In this document: positions 19,393-27,893 of the stretch, piece by piece | Numbering within the stretch: position 1 is the first letter of the stretch | How the letters are laid out: every line of letters starts with the position of its first letter | Assembly: GCF_029210485.1 (NCBI RefSeq) | Contig: NZ_JARGET010000025.1 | Location: forward strand, 1 to 64,000 | DNA: 64,000 nt | Origin: Hoeflea sp. YIM 152468 | Lineage (GTDB): Bacteria > Pseudomonadota > Alphaproteobacteria > Rhizobiales > Rhizobiaceae | Reading direction: 5' to 3' | Notes under the pieces: generated by a model | Told to the model about the DNA's origin: nothing | Seen by the model: only the letters and a program-made list of their open reading frames with translations | The model's database searches: none | Program-made: the position numbers and the translations under genes

Positions 19393-19405
19393 ATCTTATC
19401 CTCCT

Positions 19406-20827
19406 TCATTGGTGAGTGTTTTTGATTGGATGCGGCGGCAGTCTGCGCCGCAGAAACCTGCCGGTGCCAACGGCTTCGTCCAGCAGGCGATGGTCACGCA
19501 AGGCAAACCGCCCGCGTGTCAGCGCGTGGACAACCCGGCCGCGCAGGGTCATCCCGTCGTAGAGTGAGTAGCCTGCGTCGGTGGCCCGCGTTTCCGGCCC
19601 CACGACATAATCCTCGTTCAGGTCCACGATCGCCAGATCGGCATCAAGACCGACCGCGATGCCGCCCTTGCGCTCGCCCAGACCCATGATCCGGGCCGGA
19701 TTGGCCGACGTAAGCGCGGCAATGCGTTCAAGCGGGATGCCGCGCTTGTGGTGGCCTTCGCTGACCAGCAGGGGCAGGAAGGTATCGAGCCCGGGGCAGC
19801 CCGGCGATGCGCTCCAGATCCCGCCCTGCTTCGATGCCATGGTCCGGTGCACATGATCGGTCCCGATCGTATCCACGTGACCGTCAGCGACAGCTTTCCA
19901 GAGCGCTTCCCGGTCGGCGCTTTCACGCAAGGGCGGGTTGATCTTTCCAGCCATCCCGATATCGGAATCGACGTCGTGAACCAGATAATGGCTGCAGGTC
20001 TCGATGAACACCGGACACCCGTCGCGCCGCATGGCCAGTGCGGCCTGCAGGGCCTCGGCTGACGAGGTGTGGACGCAGTAGACCGGTGTGCCGGTGACCT
20101 TGCCGAAATAGGTCGCTCTCCGTATCGCCTCTGCCTCGATGAAGGATGGTCGTGCGGCATTCCAGGTGCTCAGGCCGCCGTGCCCCTCCGGGTCGATCTC
20201 CCGCATTCTTGCGCTCAGCGCCCAGCCGATCTCGATGTTTTCCGGGTGCGGGCACATCATTCCGCCCAGTGGCCCCAGCGCTTCGAGCAGCCGGAACATG
20301 AAGCCGTCATCGATACCCGGCAGGCCCAGTCGCTTGCCTTCATCGCCACGGATGTTCATGAACAGCTTTGCCGTGGGCACACCGAGATCATTGACGTAGT
20401 GCGGCAGCGAGGCGAGCTGCGCTTCGCTCGCGATGATAAAATGATAGCTAAAGTCGATCCGCGCGCCGGCTTCGGTCACCGCTTTCATGTCGGTGAAAAA
20501 GCTTTCGTACGGATCACCGCTCATGACATAGGGAATGAAGCTGGTGACGCCGCCCAGCAGCGCTGCAGCGGTCTCGCTGGCCGCGTCCGACGGGACCCGC
20601 GGGCGCGATATGTCATTGCCGTGACCCAGGTGCAGATGAACGTCGACCCCGCCGGGGAAGACAGTCAGGCCAGTCAGGTCGATGCGTTCGTCAGCCTCGA
20701 CAGCGGCCCCGCGCTCGACGAGCCCGGCGATCTTTTCGCCATCGATGACAAGGTCCGCCTCGATCACGCCGGTGCCGGGCACGACGAGGGTTGCCCCGGT
20801 TAGATGCTTGCTAAACTTGCGTGTCAA
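19406..20827 (-). CDS. Cyclic amidohydrolase (dihydroorotase/hydantoinase/allantoinase family)
   Basis: 473 residues of the metal-dependent amidohydrolase superfamily. The first metal motif is VDVHLHLG (His64, His66), the bridging Lys is probably Lys154 (PTAKLFMN), His194 (CPHPE) and His253 (YCVHTSS) are further ligands, and the catalytic Asp is Asp324 (IGTDHVH). Enzymes of this group open cyclic amides such as hydantoins, dihydropyrimidines, allantoin or dihydroorotate. The start is taken as TTG 20827, preceded by AGGGGG; an ATG-like start at 20923 would invade the divergent promoter. It is the first gene of the operon with the TRAP transporter. Confidence 0.85.
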   Translation of the reverse strand: MTRKFSKHLTGATLVVPGTGVIEADLVIDGEKIAGLVERGAAVEADERIDLTGLTVFPGGVDVHLHLGHGNDISRPRVPSDAASETAAALLGGVTSFIPYVMSGDPYESFFTDMKAVTEAGARIDFSYHFIIASEAQLASLPHYVNDLGVPTAKLFMNIRGDEGKRLGLPGIDDGFMFRLLEALGPLGGMMCPHPENIEIGWALSARMREIDPEGHGGLSTWNAARPSFIEAEAIRRATYFGKVTGTPVYCVHTSSAEALQAALAMRRDGCPVFIETCSHYLVHDVDSDIGMAGKINPPLRESADREALWKAVADGHVDTIGTDHVHRTMASKQGGIWSASPGCPGLDTFLPLLVSEGHHKRGIPLERIAALTSANPARIMGLGERKGGIAVGLDADLAIVDLNEDYVVGPETRATDAGYSLYDGMTLRGRVVHALTRGRFALRDHRLLDEAVGTGRFLRRRLPPHPIKNTHQ

Positions 20828-20905
20828 TGGGCACCCCCTGATGTCGGTTCTGCTGCCTGGCCAGACCCTGGTCCATTGTCGTATCTGTGCATGTAATCTG
20901 GAAAC

Positions 20906-20942
20906 TGTCAACAGTTGACGCAAGGCGCGCCTCTGCTATTGT
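20906..20942 (+). promoter_or_regulatory. Lyase promoter with GntR-type operator
   Basis: The perfect inverted repeat GTCAAC-A-GTTGAC (20907-20919) overlaps a -35 hexamer TTGACG (20915-20920). A -10 candidate TATTGT lies 16 bases further (20937-20942). It lies between the divergent amidohydrolase and lyase genes, so one bound dimer could control both. Its core recurs at 13860. Confidence 0.65.
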
Positions 20943-20974
20943 GCGAAAAACCCAGACAGAAGGATGAGACGAAC

Positions 20975-21862
20975 ATGGAACAATCCGCAGGCAGGCGATT
21001 GCGAGAAATGGTTGAGGCACGCCGGGCGCTGCTGGTGCCTGGAGTGATGAATGCTCTGGCCGCACGCGTGGCTGAGGATGTCGGCTTCGAGGCGCTTTAT
21101 ATAACTGGCGCCGGCGTCACCAACGCGCACCTCGGCTTGCCGGATGTCGGGTTGATCAGCCCGACCCAGATGAGCGACACAATCGGCGTCATTCGCAATA
21201 TCACCGAGCTGCCGCTTATCGTCGACGGCGATACCGGCTTCGGCAACGCCATCAATGTCTGGCACACGGTCCGCAGTTTCGAACGCGCCGGCGCCAATGC
21301 AATCCAGATCGAGGATCAGGTATTTCCCAAGCGGTGCGGCCATTTCGAAGGCAAGGGAGTCATCCCCGGCGCGGAGATGGCGGAGAAGATCCGGGCGGCG
21401 GTCGAAGCGCGCAAGTCCGGCGATTTCCTGGTGATTGCACGGACCGACGCCTATGCCACCCATGGTCTCGACGAGGCGATGCGGCGGGCCGAGCTCTTTA
21501 TCGAGGCCGGTGCCGACATCACCTTTGTGGAGGCGCCGCGCCAGATTGACGAAATACGGCGGGTCGTGGAAACGCTGCCGGTGCCGCAACTCGTCAATAT
21601 GGTGATCGGCGGTCAGACCCCGAGCGTCGGCCTTTCGGACTTCCGGGAGTTGGGTGTCGGTCTCGTGCTATATGCCAACGCCTCGCTTCAGGGTGCGATC
21701 AAGGGCATGCATGATGCGCTGACGCATCTGCGCACTCAGGGTGCACTGACCGAAAATGATGGTCTGGTGGCAAGTTTCGCCGAGCGCCAGCGCATGGTCG
21801 GCATGGCCGACATCAAGGACATGGAGCAGCGATATGCCACCACCGAAGAAGCGGTAAAATGA
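20975..21862 (+). CDS. Isocitrate lyase/PEP mutase family lyase
   Basis: 295 residues. The ICL/PEPM signature is present as PKRCGHFEGKG with the catalytic Cys121, and the metal-binding DGDTGFGN at 84-91. Close relatives are 2-methylisocitrate lyase, 2,3-dimethylmalate lyase and oxaloacetate decarboxylase, which break C-C bonds of substituted dicarboxylic acids. The ATG at 20975 is taken over an in-frame start at 20915 that lies inside the promoter. Divergent from the amidohydrolase-TRAP operon and sharing its operator, it is a candidate for the final cleavage step of that pathway. Confidence 0.85.
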   Translation: MEQSAGRRLREMVEARRALLVPGVMNALAARVAEDVGFEALYITGAGVTNAHLGLPDVGLISPTQMSDTIGVIRNITELPLIVDGDTGFGNAINVWHTVRSFERAGANAIQIEDQVFPKRCGHFEGKGVIPGAEMAEKIRAAVEARKSGDFLVIARTDAYATHGLDEAMRRAELFIEAGADITFVEAPRQIDEIRRVVETLPVPQLVNMVIGGQTPSVGLSDFRELGVGLVLYANASLQGAIKGMHDALTHLRTQGALTENDGLVASFAERQRMVGMADIKDMEQRYATTEEAVK

Positions 21863-21877
21863 CCGCTGCACCGGCAC

Positions 21878-22969
21878 TCACGAAGGCGCGACCAGCAAAG
21901 CCGCGATGTGATTGTCCCAGGCAACATTGTGATGGCGGGAGCCGAAGCGGCCGGTTTCGCTGGAGCTGACAAATCCATCGCCACATGCCTGCACGCCGCA
22001 TGTACCAGGCTTCATCTCGACACTGCGGACTTTGCCAGTCAGGGTGTCGAGGAGAACCACGGCCCCTCTCTTTGGCGATGCAACCGCAAGGGTCGCGCCA
22101 TCCCTGCTGATGGCGACAGAGCCGGCATATTTGCCCAGGGCGATGGCGCCATCGCCGGGCAGATCGACCGGCACCAGGCCACGATCCGCACTCAATTTCG
22201 CCAGCACAGGGATCTCATCCATCACGTCTCCCTCATATTGCCCGCCTATCCAGACCTGACCTCTGCCGTCGACCGCCATGTGCCGCAATGACAGCCGGTG
22301 CAGGTTGGCTGGCAAGGCATGCGACGCGAGCAATGTTCCCGTGGCCATCTCGATGAACGCAATCGATGGTGCCATGGTGGGCAGGTTAAGCTTCTGACGG
22401 CCCTGATCGGGATGGGTTCGAATGCCGCCATTGGCGACGCACAGCGTCTTGCCATCCGGCATCAGGATAATTTCGTGCGGCCCTACGCCGTGGGAGGCGA
22501 ACTCGCCGAGACGGCTGAACCCGTCAGTGGCATCATAGAGCCCGATCACACCATCGCCGGTCTCGAACGCATTCTCTGCGGCACAGAGAATCCGGCCATC
22601 GGCCGAAAAGGCGCCGTGGCCGTAAAAGTGCCGATCCGGAGGTGTGTGGAACACGACCGGCTGGCCTGTCCGTTGACGGGGCAACGCAACCGCAAAATTG
22701 CCGGGACGACGGGCGAAAGCTACCAGCCAGTCAGCGTCCGGATGGGTGGCAAAGCCGTGGCCCCGGCTCGGCAATGCATGCGCCGAGACGATCTCCGCCT
22801 TGTCATCGAGGATGGCCATTCCATAGCCGTCTTGGGCATCCCGATAGGCTGCGGCAAACAGGATATCCGACCCGGCCAGCCTTTCAGCGGCGGCCGGTGC
22901 CAGACTGCCAAGCCAGGCGACACCGGCACCGGCCAGAAATGTCCGGCGTTCGATCAGAAGCGGTTTCAA
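21878..22969 (-). CDS. DUF1513 periplasmic beta-propeller-like protein
   Basis: 363 residues with a twin-arginine-type export signal (ERRTFLAGAGVAWLGSLAPA) and repeated blade-like segments, e.g. GHGAFSADGRILCAAENAFE and VAISRDGATLAVASPKRGAV. The family is always found with imelysin and di-haem DUF1111 genes in bacterial iron clusters, but its biochemical role is not established. It is the last gene of a five- or six-gene minus-strand run, overlapping the upstream imelysin by four bases. Confidence 0.85.
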   Translation of the reverse strand: MKPLLIERRTFLAGAGVAWLGSLAPAAAERLAGSDILFAAAYRDAQDGYGMAILDDKAEIVSAHALPSRGHGFATHPDADWLVAFARRPGNFAVALPRQRTGQPVVFHTPPDRHFYGHGAFSADGRILCAAENAFETGDGVIGLYDATDGFSRLGEFASHGVGPHEIILMPDGKTLCVANGGIRTHPDQGRQKLNLPTMAPSIAFIEMATGTLLASHALPANLHRLSLRHMAVDGRGQVWIGGQYEGDVMDEIPVLAKLSADRGLVPVDLPGDGAIALGKYAGSVAISRDGATLAVASPKRGAVVLLDTLTGKVRSVEMKPGTCGVQACGDGFVSSSETGRFGSRHHNVAWDNHIAALLVAPS

Positions 22970-24057
22970 TCGCCGTCTCCGAATGAAAAGCCGACCGCCA
23001 GGCCTCCCGCCTGCGCGAATTCCTGATCAAGACGTGCGATAATGATCTTGATGGCATAGGCGAGATAGGCCAGCTTTTCCCGGGTTTGCGGATCGGCCAG
23101 CAGCTCGGCGACCGGCGCATCGAGACTGTCGGCAGTGCGGATTGCCTGGCTGAACTCGAAACGGATCATTGCGGCAAGCTTCGGGGCCTGGTCCTCAGCC
23201 ACCACCTCGATGCCGCTGGCATTGAACAGCGCCTCCAGACCGGACAGGCCGGCGCGGATGGTCGGCAGGGTCATCTCCGAACGCCAGAACAATGCCGATT
23301 TCGGACGATCGTGATCCGGATTTTCAGTGTCGAGAAAGGCACCGATGCGGGTGTCGCGGATCGCTTCCAGGCCGTGGATCATCTGCCCCAGAAGCACATT
23401 CAGCGCTTCCGTGTCGGTTCTGTAGAGCGGATTATCCGCGCCGGGTTTGAGGAAAACCGGCACTGCAGTGCTGTCTGGCCCCCAGCCGGTGATGATCTCG
23501 TTGGACAGATTGACGAGATTGTCAGCCGCGGCATGGGCAAAAGCGCAGCGGTGACTTGCCTTCGAGTGCGCAAGCGCATCGCTGCCGCTGCCGAACAGAA
23601 GGAACTCGATGGCCCCTAGCCCCTGCATGGCGACGCTTTGACCCGCCAGGGAACCGGCGTCCGTGACGCTCGCGTCCTTTTGCGCGATGGCCGATTGCAC
23701 CTGTTTGCGGCCGGTGCCCTTGCGATCGGGGAAAAACAGCACACGCTCGAGCCGATTGTGCGACATCACCGGCCCAAGCCGCAACCATTCGATCCGCGCC
23801 CAACTGTCGGCGGCGGCGCGAAAGGCTGCACGTGCCGCACCCAGCCTGTCGCCGGATGGAGTCTCGCACAAAGCCCTGGTCGCGGTGCTTAACCCGGATA
23901 CGGACAGGTTGAACCCGGCATATCCGGGGCGGATATAGGTCACCAGCATTCGCTCAAGCACGGGTTCGATCGGCGGACGCGGGCTGGTCACATCCGCCCC
24001 AGCGGCGCCCGAACCGGCCATCAGCATCACAACGGAGAGCAGCAGACGCTTCATCAT
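22966..24057 (-). CDS. Imelysin family periplasmic protein lacking the GxHxxE histidine
   Basis: 363 residues with a Sec signal (LLLSVVMLMAGSGAAGA) and the imelysin fold (two four-helix bundles, peptidase M75 family). The site equivalent to the GxHxxE metal motif reads GLGAIEFLLFG, so the His is replaced by Gly. The paralogue at 26587 keeps it (GYHAIEFLLWG). Imelysins are iron-regulated periplasmic or outer-membrane proteins thought to take part in iron uptake. It overlaps both the DUF1111 gene and the DUF1513 gene by four bases, indicating tight coupling. Confidence 0.85.
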   Translation of the reverse strand: MMKRLLLSVVMLMAGSGAAGADVTSPRPPIEPVLERMLVTYIRPGYAGFNLSVSGLSTATRALCETPSGDRLGAARAAFRAAADSWARIEWLRLGPVMSHNRLERVLFFPDRKGTGRKQVQSAIAQKDASVTDAGSLAGQSVAMQGLGAIEFLLFGSGSDALAHSKASHRCAFAHAAADNLVNLSNEIITGWGPDSTAVPVFLKPGADNPLYRTDTEALNVLLGQMIHGLEAIRDTRIGAFLDTENPDHDRPKSALFWRSEMTLPTIRAGLSGLEALFNASGIEVVAEDQAPKLAAMIRFEFSQAIRTADSLDAPVAELLADPQTREKLAYLAYAIKIIIARLDQEFAQAGGLAVGFSFGDGD

Positions 24058-25712
24058 AGACTTTCCAGGAATTGCACCAGATTGTCGCGGTCGGCCTTTG
24101 CCAGCCCGGCAAAGCCATCGCGGGCGCGCTGTGCCTCGCCACCGTGCCAGAGGATGGCTTCGCTCAGATTGCGCGCCCGCCCGTCATGCAGGAAGAAGCT
24201 GTGCTCGTTGACGGTTTCGGTCAGGCCGATGCCCCAGAGCGGCGGCGTGCGCCATTCCTGACCGCTGGCACGCCCCACCTGCTGGCCGTCGGCCAGCCCG
24301 TCACCCATGTCGTGCAACAGAAAGTCCGAATAGGGCCAGATCAGTTGAAACCGGTGCGCCGGGGTCTCGGCCCGGCGCGAGGTGACGAATTTCGGCACAT
24401 GGCAGGTGGCACAGCCCAGAGAATAGAAGATCTGCTTGCCGGCCAGCACCGCGGCATCATCGACGGCGCGGCGCGCGGGAACGGCCAGATTCTGCGAATA
24501 GAAGGTCACCAGGTCCAGGACGGGGTCGGGCGCCTCGGTCTCGCCAAGGTTTGCCTGAGCACCGATGGGCAGGTTCATGCACGCGACCTGGCTGGGTGTG
24601 CAGTCGCCATGCCCCGCCGGGGCATCCGGCGTGGAAATGCCGATGTCGCCCGAAAACGCGCTTGCGGTTTGCTGGCGCACGCTCGCAGTCTGGGCTTTCC
24701 AGCCGAAACGGCCAATGGCAGGTTTCCCGGTGGCCGGGTCGATCGCCATTGCAACACGACCGGACACTCCATCGCCATCCTGATCGTCCGGGTCAGCGTG
24801 GGCAAGAATATCGGCGGGGTGAATGGCCTCGATCAGGCCCATGCCCGTCATCGGCGGCGTCATTCGCGGCGACAGCGTGGTTTCCGGGTCCAGCGGCCCG
24901 AACCCCAGATCGGCGACGCTGTAGGCCGGTTTGCGCAAGGACACAACCGAGCCATCGCCCAGCTCGACCGGCTGCTCCTGATACGCGATCACCATCCGGC
25001 CCTCAGCCTTGAGGCCGGGCACCGCCAGATCCTGCAATTGCCCGCCATAGACCGGGTCCGGCAGCGTGGCGACGAGGAAATCCTCGAGCGCCTGACGCTC
25101 TTCCTTGGTTCTGGCCGGGCGGGCAAGCCGCAGGAACATCGAGGTGGCGTCGGCGGCGCCTTCCGGCGGGTGCCCGCGGCCATCCTTGATGTGGCAGCTT
25201 TGGCAGGCACGGGCATTAAACAGCGGGCCGAGTCCGTCCGACGCCAGCGTCGAGGCGGGAGAGGAAACCCAGAGTTTGCGAAACAGCGCATTGCCGAGCT
25301 TGAAGGTTTCCTCCTCCTTGAAGGTCAGGTTGGTGTTGAAATGAGACAGGGAATCGCGGTTGATCAGCTTGGTCGACGTGCCGGCACCGCCCTGCATCCG
25401 CTCGAACTGTTCCGGCGCATCAAACCGTGAAGCGGGTTTAACAACGCGTTCGACCCGTTTGCGGTCTTTTGCGCTGAGATCGTCGCGGCTGGTTGGCAAT
25501 CCAGCGGCATCACCGGCCAGCGCCGCACCCTGTGACATCACGAGAGAGCCCGCCATCAGCATGCAGCGCAAACCGGCACCCCCGCCTCGCCCAGGGATAG
25601 GTAATGAAAAGTAATCCGTCATACGACGCCGCACCGGTTTAACACCAGCGGGCGTACAAAAATCGCGGTGCGGGATCACGCCTGACTCCGCCTTCAAGTT
25701 TGCAGCAACCAT
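24054..25712 (-). CDS. Di-haem oxidoreductase (DUF1111) family protein
   Basis: 552 residues with two CxxCH haem-c sites, CQSCH near residue 172 and CATCH near residue 438, and the DUF1111 features (GRGHPPEG after the first haem; HDGRARNLSEAILWHGGEA near the C-terminus). A hydrophobic export signal lies at about residues 46-68, so the true start may be the ATG at 25622; ATG 25712 has the better ribosome site (AAGAGA). Genes of this family pair with imelysins in bacterial iron loci and may change the redox state of iron in the periplasm, which is inference. Confidence 0.85.
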   Translation of the reverse strand: MVAANLKAESGVIPHRDFCTPAGVKPVRRRMTDYFSLPIPGRGGGAGLRCMLMAGSLVMSQGAALAGDAAGLPTSRDDLSAKDRKRVERVVKPASRFDAPEQFERMQGGAGTSTKLINRDSLSHFNTNLTFKEEETFKLGNALFRKLWVSSPASTLASDGLGPLFNARACQSCHIKDGRGHPPEGAADATSMFLRLARPARTKEERQALEDFLVATLPDPVYGGQLQDLAVPGLKAEGRMVIAYQEQPVELGDGSVVSLRKPAYSVADLGFGPLDPETTLSPRMTPPMTGMGLIEAIHPADILAHADPDDQDGDGVSGRVAMAIDPATGKPAIGRFGWKAQTASVRQQTASAFSGDIGISTPDAPAGHGDCTPSQVACMNLPIGAQANLGETEAPDPVLDLVTFYSQNLAVPARRAVDDAAVLAGKQIFYSLGCATCHVPKFVTSRRAETPAHRFQLIWPYSDFLLHDMGDGLADGQQVGRASGQEWRTPPLWGIGLTETVNEHSFFLHDGRARNLSEAILWHGGEAQRARDGFAGLAKADRDNLVQFLESL

Positions 25713-25729
25713 TACTGTCTCTTGCGTGT

Positions 25730-26212
25730 TCAGTCCGCATCGGCCGGTGATGCGTTCAACTGACCATATTTCTGTTCGCCCAGACTGCCGAGAAGCTGGA
25801 GTTGGGTTTCAAGAAAATCTATGTGCCCTTCCTCGTCAGCGATCAGCGCCTCGAACAGGTTCTTGCTGACATAATCACCCTCTTCCTCGCAAACGTCGCG
25901 GGATTTGGTGTAGGCGCTCCAGGCTTCCTGCTCACCGGCAAGATCGGCTTCCAGCACTTCCTTGATGTTCTGACCGATCCTGAGTGGCGCCACTGTCTGG
26001 AGATTGGGGAAGCCGTCGAGAAAGATGATGCGCTCGATGAGCTTGTCGGCGTGCTGCATTTCCTCAATGCTTTCCGCCCGCTCCTTGGCAGCCAGTTTGG
26101 TATAGCCCCAATCCTCCAGCAACCGGTAATGCAGCCAGTACTGGTTGACAGCGCCCAGCTCGAGGAAAAGCGCCTGGTTGAGGCAGTCGATGACTTTCTT
26201 GCTCTTTTTCAT
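25730..26212 (-). CDS. bfr: Bacterioferritin
   Basis: 160 residues, the normal length. Ferroxidase ligands are in place (Glu18, Glu51, His54, and the Glu and His of [11 protein letters not shown]), and Met52, the haem-b ligand, sits in EEMQHAD. The protein assembles into a 24-subunit shell that oxidises and stores iron. The start at 26212 has an AAGGAAAAT site; the frame stays open upstream but reads shadow of the ferredoxin gene. Directly upstream is the bacterioferritin-associated ferredoxin gene. Confidence 0.95.
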   Translation of the reverse strand: MKKSKKVIDCLNQALFLELGAVNQYWLHYRLLEDWGYTKLAAKERAESIEEMQHADKLIERIIFLDGFPNLQTVAPLRIGQNIKEVLEADLAGEQEAWSAYTKSRDVCEEEGDYVSKNLFEALIADEEGHIDFLETQLQLLGSLGEQKYGQLNASPADAD

Positions 26213-26258
26213 GATTTTCCTTGTCCCTGCGGTGATCAATGCCCTGCATATAACACCA

Positions 26259-26576
26259 TCAGGCCACCATGTTCGATTGGCGTTTGGCAGCACTCCTCTT
26301 GTTTGCGTTTTCCAGACGCAGCCGCTGGTCGGCGATGCGGTTGAGCAAATCCACGACCCTCGGCTCGGGACTTTGCATAAGCGCATGGTATCGTTGAGTT
26401 GTTTCGACGATGATATCGATCACGCCCGGAAAACAGCCGCAACATTTGCCGCGGGCGTTCATCGCCTGGTAAACCTTCCCCGGCGTGATCAACTGCCATT
26501 CGTCGGCATTGAGGAAGTCGACGATGACCTCCTCAATGTCCGTGCGCGAGATAACGTTGCAGCTGCAGACGATCAT
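26259..26576 (-). CDS. bfd: Bacterioferritin-associated ferredoxin-like [2Fe-2S] protein
   Basis: 105 residues. The BFD-type iron-sulfur site has Cys4 and Cys6 (MIVCSCN) and the pair Cys45/Cys48 within GKCCGCF. BFD domains are about 60 residues and donate electrons to bacterioferritin to release stored iron. Here a basic, helical C-terminal extension of about 45 residues ([18 protein letters not shown]) follows. An AAGGGC site precedes the ATG. It is positioned between bfr and the larger imelysin in the same direction. Confidence 0.85.
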   Translation of the reverse strand: MIVCSCNVISRTDIEEVIVDFLNADEWQLITPGKVYQAMNARGKCCGCFPGVIDIIVETTQRYHALMQSPEPRVVDLLNRIADQRLRLENANKRSAAKRQSNMVA

Positions 26577-26586
26577 GGTCTTGCCC

Positions 26587-27861
26587 TTACTGGAACACAG
26601 CGTTGGGGCTGTCGAGACTGTCCGACCCTTCCAGGTCGATCGATCCCAGATCCAGCGCAGCAATGACGCGTTCGATCGAGCGCGTCTGCTTGATCAGACC
26701 GTCAATCGCCGCCTGCACGGTGGCATTGCCCGCCTCATTGCCGGTGGCAATCATCTGATCGTAAGCCTCGACATTTTCCGCACGCTCAGCCATCGCTTCC
26801 ATGGCTGTGACCGTGGCATCAAGATCCGCGGACAGTTCGTCTGCAATGGCCGGGTCCCTGGCCGCGACGAGATCGGCCAATGACGGGCCGGTGAGTTCCG
26901 TGCCATCGGGCCTGGTATAGGCGCCGCTGAAGGCGGTGCGGATGCCCACCGCGTCGTAGAGATGCGAATTGTGCGTGTTGTCGGAAAAGCAGTCATGCTC
27001 CTCTTCCGGATCTCCAAGCAGCAGCCCCAGTTTCATGCGCTCGCCTGCAAGCTCGCCATAGGACAGCGAGCCCATGCCGGTGAGGATGGTCGACAGCCCG
27101 CCGGCAACACCGCTCTGTTCAAGCGCAAGCCGTGCTGCGCCGCCGGCCTTCCAGTTGGCATCCATCTCTTCAAGATCGGCCAGCAGCAGGTCGGATGCTG
27201 CGCCGAGATAGTCACGGCGGCGCTGGCAATTGCCGTTGGTGCAATTGTCGAGGCTGTAGTCGGTCGCCGGACGGCTGCCGGCGCCCGGGCCGTTGCCATT
27301 GAGGTCCTGGCCCCACAGCAGAAATTCGATGGCGTGATAGCCGGAGGCGACATTGGCTTCGATACCGCCGGCTTCCTGAAGCGTCCCTGAAATCAGCTCC
27401 GGGGTGATCGTGCCTGCGTCAATCACCTTGCCGTTGATCTCGATGGACGGGTTGGCGATCACATTTGCAGTGAACAGCGAATTCTCGTCACTTTCCGAGC
27501 CATAGCTCGAATCGACATAATCAATCAGACCCTCGTCCAGCGGCCAGGCGTTGACCCTGCCCTCCCAGTCATCAACTATTGCATTGCCGAAGCGGTAGAC
27601 TTCGGTCTGCTGATAGGGAACCCGGGCTGCGAGCCAGGCAGCCTTGGCCGCGGCCAAAGTTTCGTCGGTGGGATCGGCAAGAAACTGCTCGATGGCGCCA
27701 TCGAGCGACCTGGCGCTGGTCAACGCGTCACCGAACTTGGCTTCCGCGACATCGGCATAGTGGGCGATAACGGCCTCGGGAGTCACGTCGGCAACAGCGA
27801 TGCCGGTCATGCTGGTGGACGCCAGAAGGCCGAGCCCGATGAGAGATGCGAAACGATTCAT
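26587..27861 (-). CDS. Imelysin family iron-regulated protein, IrpA-like
   Basis: 424 residues with a Sec signal (LIGLGLLASTSMTGIAVA) and a full-length imelysin/IrpA domain. The metal motif is intact as GYHAIEFLLWG (about residue 175). The insert DYSLDNCTNGNCQRR and the later HDCFSDNTHNSH carry conserved Cys and His. Related proteins are needed for growth under iron limitation in cyanobacteria and are usually surface or periplasmic. It lies ten bases upstream of bfd and 32 bases downstream of the Cys-rich gene in one direction. Confidence 0.9.
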   Translation of the reverse strand: MNRFASLIGLGLLASTSMTGIAVADVTPEAVIAHYADVAEAKFGDALTSARSLDGAIEQFLADPTDETLAAAKAAWLAARVPYQQTEVYRFGNAIVDDWEGRVNAWPLDEGLIDYVDSSYGSESDENSLFTANVIANPSIEINGKVIDAGTITPELISGTLQEAGGIEANVASGYHAIEFLLWGQDLNGNGPGAGSRPATDYSLDNCTNGNCQRRRDYLGAASDLLLADLEEMDANWKAGGAARLALEQSGVAGGLSTILTGMGSLSYGELAGERMKLGLLLGDPEEEHDCFSDNTHNSHLYDAVGIRTAFSGAYTRPDGTELTGPSLADLVAARDPAIADELSADLDATVTAMEAMAERAENVEAYDQMIATGNEAGNATVQAAIDGLIKQTRSIERVIAALDLGSIDLEGSDSLDSPNAVFQ

Positions 27862-27893
27862 GGTCTGCGGTACTCCAATTTGTTTCGGTTCAA

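Noticed and set aside
24072-25430. 452-residue plus-strand frame over the di-haem gene
   Set aside because: Antisense shadow; the minus strand carries both CxxCH sites and the correct family signature.
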